A DNA stretch of 64,000 nt from the NCBI GenBank assembly GCA_016647705.1, contig CM028330.1, forward strand, positions 33,431,534-33,495,533, in the 5' to 3' direction. This document shows positions 35,271 to 46,505 of the stretch, piece by piece; position 1 is the stretch's first letter; each line of letters begins with the position of its first letter. Source of the stretch: Eucommia ulmoides. Lineage: Eukaryota; Streptophyta; Magnoliopsida; Garryales; Eucommiaceae. The translations under genes and the position numbers were made by a program. The notes below the pieces were generated by a model. That model made no database searches. It was not told where the DNA came from and saw only the letters and a program-made list of their open reading frames with translations.

Positions 35271-35499
35271 ATGAATCCTTGCCATGAAGGGTTCAGTCCT
35301 AGAAGGGCTATGCTGCAACTTAAGGATGAAATATTTCCTAAATTTAGACCGGACCCACTCGGGGCTTCCTACATATCCTGGCCATGGCACGAATTAGGTT
35401 AATGTAGTTCTAAACATCCCAACCTTCTACGAGGTAAGAGACAGTAAGAACTAATATCAATTATCCTGCCTAATGAGTGGTCAAGGAAAATATGTCAAT

Positions 35500-35620
35500 A
35501 CACTACGAATTATGCCAATTAAATATATGCCAATGACTATAAATTATACTATTATGCCAATAAACTAAATTATACCAATATTCCAATAAACTAAATTATG
35601 CCAATAACTAAATTAAGACT
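35500..35620 (+). repeat. Degenerate AAATTATGCCAATAAACT array
   Basis: Repeats of TATGCCAAT followed by A/T-rich text, including CCAATAAACTAAATTATACC and CCAATAAACTAAATTATGCC. Spacing is irregular at about 20 bases. Confidence 0.65.
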
Positions 35621-35920
35621 TGGTGGGAAATAAAGTCTCGATTAGAGAAGTTGATTTCCCCAAATACATCTCGGTCTTAAGCGAAAGATGGTGCAAGATG
35701 GTTCATATAGAGAAATTGAATCATAGCATGTCGTCTTGATCCAAGCCTGGGTACTTCGTGCTGGTGATTATAGGTACCTTTAACTCAAGCCAAAGATGAT
35801 GGTGATGAGATATAAAATATGCTCCAGTCCATGATTAGGGATGATTAATTGCGATACCATGTGCCTAGCCCAAGACTAGGGATAGTAGAGATAGATTTCA
35901 TCTCAGGGAGCCCTAATTTT

Positions 35921-36390
35921 GTGAAATATACCCTTGCTCATGTTGGGGGCGACGAAAAATGAAGGTAGACTTCTTTTGAGAAAATTTAGACCTAATGGAA
36001 GTATGCTCTGGCTCATGTTGGGAATGATAAAAAATGAAGGTAGACTTCTCTCGGGAAAGTCAAACCTAATGGAAATATGCCCCTTGCTCATGTCGAGAGT
36101 GATGAAAAATGAAGGTATACTTCTCTTGGGGAAGTCGAACCTAGATAAAATATGCCCTAGTTTTTTACTAGGGGTGATGAAAAACGAGGGTAGACTTCTC
36201 TCGGGGAAGTCGAAACTAATAAAAGTATGCCTCGACTAATGTCGACGGTAAAAAATAAAGTCATACTTCTTTCGAGAAATTTGACTTTTATTAGGGAAGT
36301 CGAACCTAATAGAAGTATATACCCCGGCTTATGTCAGGGGTAAAAAATGAAGTCATACTTTGTTTCGAGAATTTTACTTTTAATGATATG
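35921..36390 (+). repeat. 75-bp tandem array, about six copies
   Basis: The marker GAAGGTAGAC (or one-base variants) falls at 35961, 36036, 36111 and 36186, exactly 75 bases apart. Two longer or more diverged units follow to about 36390. Each unit carries TATGCCC...CTCATGT, GATGAAAAATGAAGG, TAGACTTCTCTCGGGAAAGTC and AACCTAATGGAA. Since 75 is a multiple of 3, frame is kept and a 101-codon frame at 35934-36239 is a 25-residue repeat (core KNEGRLLSGKSNLMEICP). Confidence 0.9.
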
Positions 36391-39300
36391 GGCCATGACT
36401 TCCGACTGGGGGGTGTTTATAATGATTGTAGGATATCAAATCCGTGCCAAATAAGGTACCGGGGTCGGTTATCCTTATTTCTAGGGTTAATGAATGAATT
36501 CTCTTCTTGTTGTGGAAATCTTACTTGCATTACCATGTTTAAAACATAAAAAAAAAAAAAACAAATTAGATTGAAAAACACTCTTGTCCTTCCCATCTTC
36601 CGTCATCTGGTGTTTGGTTGATTGTTTGCTAATGTCTTAGAAATGGCCATTCGGTCTTTTTCTTGTCCTTAGAAGCTTACGTACTCTTGTGCTTTTCTTC
36701 TTCCTGTAGAAATACGTGACATATGACTCCCTTTGAGTTCAAATGGCTAAAGTTGTTGGGCAAAAAAAATGAATCTCTAGTTCCTTGCTTCCCTATAGAA
36801 ACTTGTTGTGGCGAGAAAAATTCTTCACTATCACGCTATAATTATATCTTAACTATTCTGGGAATGACTCCCCATTCTCATGTCTAGTTTCAAAATTGAT
36901 TGATTAGTAATTAGAAGCAGTTCTATTCCATAATTTTTCTCACTTTTTCTTGTTTGGTGATAGTAATAGGTTTCCCTATTTTCTTGTGGGATGCGGGATA
37001 AAAAAAAAATAAAAATATTTACCTGAAGGTTTATGATCCTAATTTCCTTATCTTTTGTTCTCACTTTCACCACTTTTACCCTTTTGATAGAATGTCGAAA
37101 AGATCCATTTTAGGTTGGATCATCTATGTGGTTCTTTTAATTAGGAATACACATTTAAATTCTCGTCATTATCTTTTGGTTAAAAATGCACACAGGGTTT
37201 TATCAGGTCATAACGTAGTTATGAACCCCTAATAATTTTTATGAAATATACCATCGTGGGTCAAGATAGTTACGTTCATTGATAACAATCTACTTCAACC
37301 CGATATTTTGTGGGAATGGATGGAGTCACTTGCATGAGCGTTAGTCAGGTAAGAACGACCGGTGGTCTGATTGTTGATCTGATGGAGTCCTTGAAGGATG
37401 TTATTCTGATTTTTTCTGCTGAAAGGCTGGTGCTTGAATTGCCTTTTTTTTTTTTTTTTTTATAATAAAGCTACTAGATGAGGTGTATGGATGCGAATGC
37501 TGTGCTGCTTATGGCTTATTGATACTAAATGATATGTATGATGCTACATGCTATTGTCAAATGTGATGACTAATTTTTCTCAAATTTGCAAATGTTATGC
37601 GAATCTCTGTGAAACATAATACTGCATGATGCTTTACACAATGCTTGCATAACGACATTTTTTTTTAAATTTTAAGAGGAAATGCCTAGAAATTACAGAA
37701 TTTTCATGATGACATCACATAATGACTTTTTATGACATACAAACCTAAATGATGACACCTTGTGCAGATGAATGCAGTCTTTTTCTTTCATTTTCTTTTT
37801 TATTTTCTCATTTCTCTCTTTTTTAGGCTACTATGAATATCAAATGCATGACTTAGGAAATCGTATTTATATAATCCTAAGCCTGATAATGCATGAAGCT
37901 AATGATGTTATATGGTTAAATGCTTTCCGAGGAAATACAAGACCTACATGGAGGTGTCACCTAGTTTTTCTCAATCACGTATATGTTTTTTCCTTTCTTT
38001 TTTCAATCATTTTTTTTCTTGCGTTTTAGGTATCTTTTGCTATCAGTTATCTCCCTTTGCTTGCTTCTGTATTATCTCTGATATGGAAGATTGATCAATG
38101 TTTCTGAGAGACTTTCATCTTCTTTGCTTTGACTTTACTACAATTGAAATTCGGATCTGGATCGAGATTTTCCTCTGGGAAGGTTATGTATAACTTTTGT
38201 TATAGGATGGAATAATTTGGAATGGGAAAATCTATCTCAAAATAAGGATTTGTTTACTAAATTCGGGCCTTTCACTACTTTTTCTTGATGATTTTTGGTA
38301 GGCTGTCTTAGGGTAATTGATTTGCTTAAGTGGGATTCATCTCTTTTCTTTTCTCTATTGCCTTAAGTCTCATTTCAATGATTTAAGGTATCATACATGC
38401 TATGTATATTTCTTTTCATTTTCATGCAAGATTTTTTTGGCTAGAATATACTCAAGCAATCATATTCAAACATTCAAGCGTTTTTCTAATCACAGTGATT
38501 TTTACATTGGATTAATCTAAATTATAATAAATATAATTTCAACAGTAATTTGGACCAAGTATCCACCGTTATTTTGTTTAGAGAAGTTGTCTAGCTCAAT
38601 TCCAATAAGTTCTGATTATTGATATTTCCTTATATTGTTATTAAGATTGCCTACAAACTGTATGCTTCTCGGGATTCTTGGGATATTATAATTTTCTTTG
38701 TCCTATCTTGGCGTCAAAGGCAGTCTTGGGCGATCCCAAGATGACTCAGAGGAGAAAAGAAGAGAGTAGAAATTCCAAATGATAGCTAGGGTGACAGATC
38801 AAATGGAAAATTATAATTTTAAACCTTTGGCATTATGAGGAAACATCCATCGTTGAATGGTGATCCGAGCGAGGAGAGTTTTGAGATTGGATCTCGGTTG
38901 ATGAACCGTGTGGCCTTGCCCCTTCTAACTTCTCTTTTATAGTCTTACACGATTTTCAAAGCTTAAATCGGTGGGCGGACAGCTCTATTTCAGCCTCTAC
39001 TGTCGTCTCCCTGTTAAGGTTTACGACTTGGGTACTTAATGTGGATGCAAATGTAATGGTTGCTCGTGCCTTGGAGAGAATCACAATAAGAATATATATA
39101 TATATAGAAAGCGAAATGTAAATGAAATAACGTAACGAAAAATGTGAAATTTAAAGGACAATAATTAAAGCGGGAATTTAAAACAGGAAGTAAACAAGAA
39201 TATGATGCAGTAATTTAAAGGCAAGAAATAAACATACTTATGTACTTATGAAAATGGAAAGATTTTTTTTATTAAGGAAAAATGAATTATTTTAATCAAT

Positions 39301-42300
39301 AACATTAAACAAACCTCTTGGACTTGAATTTGATATAAAATTATTTAGACACCATTAGACTTGACCATCATTAAGTACCCAGCTGAAGCGACCCGGATTG
39401 TACACGAATGACAGCACCAATCGAGTGCTAATGTTATACTTAGAATCCCGTCTATTTTTTAAAAACAACTTATCATTTTTAAAATATTTTTGGATAATCT
39501 TTATTTTTTAAAACATTTTAAAAAAACAAGTTCAAGGGATTTTTTTAGGCGTCGATTTTTGAACTAATTTACTTGAGCAAAATTTTGTGAGAACTTAGAG
39601 TCGCTACTTAGCATTGGTTTTTAAAAAGGTATGCTTGGTCACCAGGTTTTAAATAGGAAAAGAAAATAAAAAGTAAAGAAAGAAAAACTTTTTGAAATGG
39701 CGCCCAAAATTTGACTCAAAACGTGTAAACTAAAGTATTCTTTAAGTTCGAGGGTCGGTTATACTCGGGGAAGATGTTAGATACCTCAAGTCACCCGTTT
39801 GAAAATGTACCCAATGTATAAGTATTTATAATTAAACTAAGTCCTAGTTTTGTTTAGTTTGGTTGGTTAACACAATATTTTTCCCTTATCTTTTATTATT
39901 GTGTCATGCAAGTGAAGTAAAACTAATAAACACATATGCAAAGATAAAATAAGCAAGCAAAATAAAATGAGTAAAATAAAATACAAAAAATGTTCCCCTT
40001 TCAAACGCCCATCGACTATGGAAGAATCGACAAGTTTGGTCCGAGGTTTTTTTTGATTTTAGGTCAAGTTATGATGCCAAAAACTTATGTGTTAAAATGA
40101 TGAAATAAAATTTTAAAATGAAAGACTTTCCATTAAGAGAAGATTTTTTTGAAAGATATGTTTCCTTTATTTAAAAAAAAAAAACAATTAAAGACTAAGA
40201 AAACGATTTTTTTCTTGATTTTATTAATGAAGAAATGTGCTAAAACAAATTTAAATAAAGAAAAATATTTTAAGAAAAACAAGGGTTTGGTTTTCTCATG
40301 AAAAAAAAAGAATTTTATATGTGACGAAAAATATTTTAAGTAGAAAAAAGGGGTTTCGTTTTCTTATGAAAAAAACAAAACAAACTTTTTGAAAATAAAT
40401 AATAGGAAAAAAGAATTTTAAGAAAAAAAATCAAATTTAATATATATATATAAATTGGTTTTCTTATGAATAAGATATTATGAGAAAAATATTTTTAACA
40501 AAAAATGTTATTTTTAAGTAAAACAATATTAAAAAAATCATCTTTTATTTTATTAACAAAGAAGAAAAATCATTTCTTAGGAAAAATATTTTTTAGTTAA
40601 AGATGAAAGAAAACTTTAAAGTTTTATCTAAGAATTTTTATTTTTATTTTTGGAAAAAAATCATTTTGATTTTCTTAGATGAAGAAAATATTTCTTTGGA
40701 AAATTTTTGTTTTAGGGGAAAAAAATTTCTGGAAAAAACGAGAACATTTTTTTGAAAGATTCATTATTTTGGAAGAAAAACAAAGAGACTTGTTTTCCTA
40801 TTTTTTTGAACAAAACAACTTTTTACATGTATTTTTGTCATAATAAACCTAACTAAAATCACTTTGGGGAAGGATCTTCCTAAACCTCATTTAAAGTTTC
40901 TCACAAGATGGAAAACCTAAAAACGAGGTATAGGAAATCCTCTATTTATGGTTTTTAGTTTAGGCAAACTTTACTTATTTACTTATTTTTTTTTTTGATA
41001 TGGATAAAACATAAGAAAATAAGAAATATGTATATATATATATATAATAAACATAGTAGATAGATATATAAGTATTTAACTATAAATATATATGTATAAT
41101 GCCAGTCCGGCTACTCGATATTAATCCTAAGATTTTGATGGACAATTAAATGTTGATGTCTTCGCTGTAATTAACAATTTTATTAAGTGCTTCAGTTTAT
41201 TAGTTCCGATGAAGAGATTATCATGAAGTTATTGAGAAAAATGCTAAATGGATGCTAAAGATATTGACAAAGATGATGCATGTTAAGAGATCAAAGAATT
41301 TGAAGAATCTAGGAAAAACAACTCAGGTTAATTTTTTACTCTTAATGTATCTCGATTAGGATCACACACGACAAAAAATATTTTTACAATTATGTGTGTT
41401 TTTGATAGGATCCTAATTAGCTAACATATTTGCTCATATATGTAATTGAAAAAGAAACAATATATTTAAGAAAGATAATTAATTAAAATTGAATTTAAGG
41501 ATTTAGTGGAGTTAACCGAGAAAAGAAATCGGTTAAAGGGGTAAAAACGTCGAATAAATTTAGTAGAAAATTAATTAAGGAGAGGCGTTCCAGCTCAATC
41601 AGTCGACTTAAACAAATTGATCGGTTAACCGATGGAATGGAACAGGGAAGAAGATTTAGTCCCTAAATTGGTTAGTCAATAGCTAGGTCAACTTATGGAA
41701 ATGAGACAAATTCTTTGAATATTCCGGTCAACAGGTAAGTTGACTTATGGTTAAAAGGTGAACTCTCTGAATCGTTAGGTTGACAGGTAAATCGAGTTAT
41801 GGTTAAAAGGTGAACTCTCTGAATCGTTAGGTTAACAGGTAAATCGACTTATTAAACTCTCTGAATCGTTCGGTCGACAGATAAAAAATAAGCGGTCGAC
41901 TTATGGTGAAGGAATTTTGGCTTGGGCTATATCCTGAATTGGGCAGTTGATCGATTGGTGTTGGGCGGTCGACCGATGGCTAGTTTCAGGATTTGAGATT
42001 TTTATGGTTTTGATCCAAAAAGTAGCCGTTTTATGGTTGAGATATGCGAGATATCTTAGGGATCTGATAGTTTTTGAGCTATTTTGTTAATATTTTAATA
42101 TCTCTATAGATATGGTTCAAGTATTTTGGATATTTCTCAATTTGGTTCATAAAATTATTTCTATCTTATTTAATTGAGATTGCGTATAAGTTTGAGGGAC
42201 TAAATTGAATGTTTTAAAAGATATAATTAAGTGAATTATACTAGGAATGAGTCTTAATGATATAAAGTGGGCTATTGGAGTAATTATGTATCATGAAATG

Positions 42301-42675
42301 TGGGAACTAGCCGTTAGAGGACTTGTTCTAATCCCCTATAAATAAACCTATATTTTTTAGGTTTAAAAAAATCTCATTCATTTTTCAATTCTGAAGAGCT
42401 ATTTAGTTCTTGTGCTTTCTAAGAGTTATCATACTGAGAGTATTGTAAGAATTTTCTTGAGAATCATTCTTGAGATATTTTGAAGTGGATTATTACTGAT
42501 TGTCGACTTGAGGTTTCATTGCTTATCATATTTATCGGTGGATTCCTGGTGATATTATTCCATGTTGATTACTATTAATTGATTATTTACTATTATCATA
42601 TTCTATTTGGAATTTGATCTTTGAAATTGTTTTTCTATTTTTAAATTGAAAATTATTTTTGAAACAATTTAATAA

Positions 42676-43171
42676 GGCCTTGTTTGGTAATCGTTTCTAT
42701 CCCATAAATTTCAATCCCATTCCCAGATTTTTGGGATTTCTGTTTGGGAATAGCGTTTGGTAATTTTTGTTCCCGTTCTCATTCTATTCCCATTTGAGAA
42801 TTGTGCCCATTTTTTTTTCTTAAGAAATGAGAAACAAAAAAAAAAACTTGTTTCTTATTATTCCCATTCCATTTCTAAAAATTAAAAAGGGCCACCACCA
42901 CTGTTCATCTGCTGTTCGCTGCCGCTGGCAGCCATCTCCTATAACCGTCACCAGTCACCTCCGGCATCGCCGGCCACCGCCACCGCCTGCCACCTTTCGG
43001 TAACTTCTGACGCTGGATGCCGACCACCGTCAGCCGCTATCCGACCACCGTCAACCACCCTTCGATCAGCGTTTGGCCACTGTCGCCGCTGCCATCCGGC
43101 CAAAAAAAAAAAGTTCTCAAAACAATTTTAGTATTTTAGGATAAAATCGTTATCAAACGCGATTTTGTTCC

Positions 43172-43211
<40 letters not shown>

Positions 43212-43322
43212 GTTACCAAAAGCGATTCTACTCCCAAGAAAGAAATATAATTCTTATTCCATCCCATTTCATTCTCTTCCCACTGCATGGGATAGGAATA
43301 GAAATGGTTACCAAACGCCACC
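42676..43322. mobile_element. Harbinger-like MITE with GC-rich core, 647 bp
   Basis: Ends GGCCTTGTTTGGTAATCG and GGTTACCAAACGCCACC are imperfect inverted repeats; TAA duplication at 42673-42675 and 43323-43325. The sister LTR at 46506-48914 lacks the insert at the equivalent point (about 47965). The centre (42890-43103) is a strikingly GC-rich block of GCCACCGCCACCGCC-type sequence. A 37-A run is at 43173-43209, between two near-copies of CGTTA-CAAA-GCGATT. No transposase. Confidence 0.8.
43173..43209. repeat. A37 homopolymer inside the MITE
   Basis: 37 consecutive A residues, flanked by CGTTATCAAACGCGATTTTG on the left and CGTTACCAAAAGCGATTCTA on the right. Confidence 0.95.
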
Positions 43323-43535
43323 TAAGAAAATCTGATTACCTGCTAAATTGCTTGCTACCTATTTTTGTTCAAAATCAGATTTTGAAATTCTCACTGTATT
43401 TCTATCACTAGTATCAGGACAATAATCGAGTTCAAATTTATCTAGGGTGGTAGAAACTCCGAGTGAAAAAATCACTTATCGATTTTGTAATTGGTGAGTT
43501 GAGTGTCGGATTAGATACTATTGGGAATGTCTAAT

Positions 43536-44815
43536 TGATAGGTGTAATTTATCTATTTATTCCCAAACTGATTTTAATAATTTTTGAGTATTTTTATGAC
43601 GTTTTAATATGTTTTAATACGTTTTTATGTGTTTTGTATAAATCAGGTATTTAGGACGAAAATGAGTTAAACAATTGAAAATCTAGCTAATCGATGGAAC
43701 GGCGGTGGAAGAACGGTAGAAAATTGAGCAAAAAGACTAAACTTGTAACTACAGCCCACCGCTGTGCTCATTGATGAACCATCACTGTAGCGATCAAGCC
43801 ACCGCTACAGTGTTGACCACTGCACCTGTAAAATGCATCATTTTTTTTTTTGAGCCCATATCCTCTCATCCTCTCTCATTTTCGGCCATGAGACCTTATT
43901 AGAGATAGAAGGTTAGGCTTGAGAGGTTTTGGGGAGAGCTCAACCAAACCGAAGAAGAAGATCACGTTACGAAGAAGGAAAAATGCTCTCGGAGTGGTTT
44001 TAGCATCGGATCTTCAGTTAACGGCTAAGTTCCTTCATTTTTTTCTTTATTTCTTAACTTTGGTAGTTTGTTTGAGCATGTTTAGCTCATTTATCATTGT
44101 ATATACGGTTATGGCCATTGGATAAACATGTATTATCTATGAGATTAATATAGTTTATGAAAATGTCGTTTGTTTGAATTGTGTTTCTTTAATGGTTGTT
44201 CTTCACTATTCGATTGTATTTACCGTTCTGGTATTTCCATTATATGCTTATTTAGATATACTGAGAAATTGATGTTTGACACTCAGGAGGTAACCCCAAA
44301 TTCGGACTAGGGTTTAAACACAACGCAACGATCTAATAACCCAGGAGGGAGTTCGAAAGTGTTTAATCAGTGACGTTGGGGCGAGACTTACGTGACTATG
44401 TGTTCTAAAAAATGCTAGAGAGTGACTTCGACGTTAACGCGAAGTCACATATTCATTCACTTTACACTTGGGAGAGAGAGTGAATGAGTTTACAATACTG
44501 AGATTGTCGGATAAGTCGAAGACCATTATTGTTAACTGAATGAAGCCAAACACTTTTAAGTAAATGAAATTAATCCCTAGATAATCCATTCCCCTAAACA
44601 TCTTAATATAGTATAAATAGTTTAATTAAATTAATTAGTATTTTAGTTTAGTATTTATATTTATAAACAAATCACATTTTTATTGCCTAAATAAAGTTAG
44701 ATTATGATAATTACGGTACTCAACGATAATCTCAACCAATCTCTGTGGATACGATAACCTTTACTTTTCACCCGTACACTTGCGGTGAAAGTAGCGACGT
44801 ATTCACACGCTACCA
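43536..44815 (+). repeat. 5' LTR of the TR-GAG element
   Basis: 1,280 bases. A zone at about 43735-43830 has alternating CCACCGCTG / CACTGTAGCG motifs. A 68-codon frame (43919-44125) recurs in the 3' LTR. Confidence 0.85.
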
Positions 44816-44821
44816 AGTTTT

Positions 44822-44839
44822 TGTAGCCGTTGTTGGGGA
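44822..44839 (+). promoter_or_regulatory. Primer-binding site, tRNA-Asp type
   Basis: TGTAGCCGTTGTTGGGGA, six bases after the LTR end. Known Athila/Tat sites read TGGCGCCGTTGCCGGGGA; four positions differ here. Confidence 0.7.
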
Positions 44840-44989
44840 TTGGTTTTTAGATTTTTGTAGATATTGTGAGTAAATAACTTGATTTTAATTTAGGCATTTA
44901 TTTCGTTCATAATTTTTGTTTGTAGTTTATTTTTTTTGTTTTCCATGCAGGGTACTTGAAGATGCTAAATCAACAAGTATTGATGCATT

Positions 44990-45393
44990 TCTTTCAATGA
45001 GATTTCGAGTTGTTTTATTGCGCTTGGGATCGATACAAAGAGCTGCTATTTCAGTTCCCCAATCATGGTTTCCCAAAGGAGTGTCAACTTCTGAATTTCC
45101 TCGACGGGTTACAAGCCGCAACCAAAACGTGGGTAGAAGGAGGAAACGGTACCACCTCTTTCTATGAACTAACTGCGGATGAAGCCTTTTGGTCATTGGA
45201 GGAATTGGGGACTTTTGATTATCAGAGTTGGAATTATTCACCAAGTTACCAAAGCTTGGGGGATTATTCCAACACTCTGATGCCATGGATTGACACTCCG
45301 GTTCAAGATGTGGAGTCTTCTCCCGCCTTGGAAGAAATGTTCGTCACAGTTATGGGGGAGACTCAAACGTTTTTGTGGGAAACACGTGATTGA
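44990..45393 (+). pseudogene. Athila-like GAG fragment of the TR-GAG element
   Basis: Frame open to a TGA at 45391-45393. Near its start it reads FYCAWDRYKELLFQFPNHGF, then LLNFLDGLQAATKTWVEGG and ELTADEAFWSLEELG, the order of the retrotrans_gag domain in Athila-type elements (FYxAWERFKELL...GLxxxxxxxVDAAAGG...TxxEAxxLIEEM). The N-terminal half of GAG upstream is not recognisable, and no ATG fits, so the start is arbitrary. It continues past the TGA as EHDDRLDNIETVYTKIDVTV. Probably degenerate, though GAG-only elements often carry shortened proteins. Confidence 0.75.
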
Positions 45394-45950
45394 CTCGACG
45401 AGCATGATGATCGTCTTGATAATATTGAGACGGTCTATACTAAAATTGATGTGACCGTAACGTCTCTTCAGACGTAAATCGGTCAGCTTATCTGCTTAAG
45501 TAACGCCGAGTCAGAAGTGGTGGCACTAAGAGACACAAACGCCACATGCATTGAAAGCCACCACGTGGAACCGAAAATGAGCGGGAGGAGCTTGGGATCA
45601 TTCAAAGATGATTATTTGAATGAGATGGAAACCCAAGCTTGGATCGACGATTGTGATTCTTCACCATTAGAGATCCACATTGTGATGCCACCACCGATCC
45701 AAGACGATCACATCTACGAGGATCCAATGTGGCTCACTTATCCTTCGTCGCCATTTGCTCCGTTAATCGATTCCAACCAAGCATAAAATCCAGAGCTGAG
45801 TCTTGTTGAAAGCTTGGGCCATATAGAGCCAAATCTCACCAGTCTTGAGGGAATTTTGAATCAAGACCCATATGTGGTGTTGTACAACACTTACTATGAG
45901 CGGAAGCCACTATTTGATGAGCACTTCTCCGTGTGAGGCCGAGGATAATA
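45394..45950 (+). pseudogene. Downstream frame of the TR-GAG element
   Basis: After the TGA the same protein appears to run on (coiled-coil-like DRLDNIETVYTKID, stop at about 45477). Then 45517-45786 reads an acidic stretch with WIDDCDSSPLEIHIVMPPPI and PMWLTYPSSPFAPLID, and after a TAA the text NPELSLVESLGHIEPNLTSL to a TGA near 45936. No known domain. Three stops in roughly 540 bases indicate decay. Confidence 0.5.
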
Positions 45951-46505
45951 AACCAAGCGCTTCTTGGGAGGTAACCCAAGTAAAAAATAAATTAGATCCG
46001 TTACTGCCGACTTGATTCGCCTCCCAGGTACGTGTTCCAAACTCCCGTCTTCATTATAACGCTTTATGCTTTCATTAGGATCGCTGATGGGTCGTTGTAG
46101 ACATTGCCCATTTTAAGTTCGGGGGTGATGTTTAGTATGTTATAATGCTGTTAGGTGTGTTGTATTTTTTTTATTGTATGCATGTTTGTTTAGGGTAGTT
46201 GTTGTGCATATGCTGAGTTTTATACTTTATCTGGGCCATTACCCGATGATGAGTTTGACCCCTAGTTGTTTATTGAAGTTGAGCGTAATGCTCATTCATG
46301 TGTGTTCTGTGTGTTTGATGTCTCGTTTTAGTAAAAGTTATTATGGATCCTAATTGCATGAGCACATAAACTCAATGTATAACTATCCAATTGATTTAAC
46401 GCCAATTATCCGTTAGCCAAGTTCATGATAATAGGGATTCTAGAACTTGATTTGGGAGAAATTCAAGGCAGAATCCTAGGCAAAGTGTTCAAGAGATATG
46501 ATTTA

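Larger units (their letters stand above)
35035..39383 (+). other. Noncoding region between nested Copia LTR and LTR-B, with tandem arrays
   Basis: No recognisable protein. Three tandem arrays occupy 35.13-36.39 kb; the rest is AT-rich unique sequence. If LTR-A and LTR-B belong to one element, this is its 3' untranslated part, which in Tat/Ogre-type Gypsy elements is long and often carries tandem repeats. The frames at 36331-36549, 37772-38094 and 38317-38520 have no motif I recognise. Confidence 0.45.
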
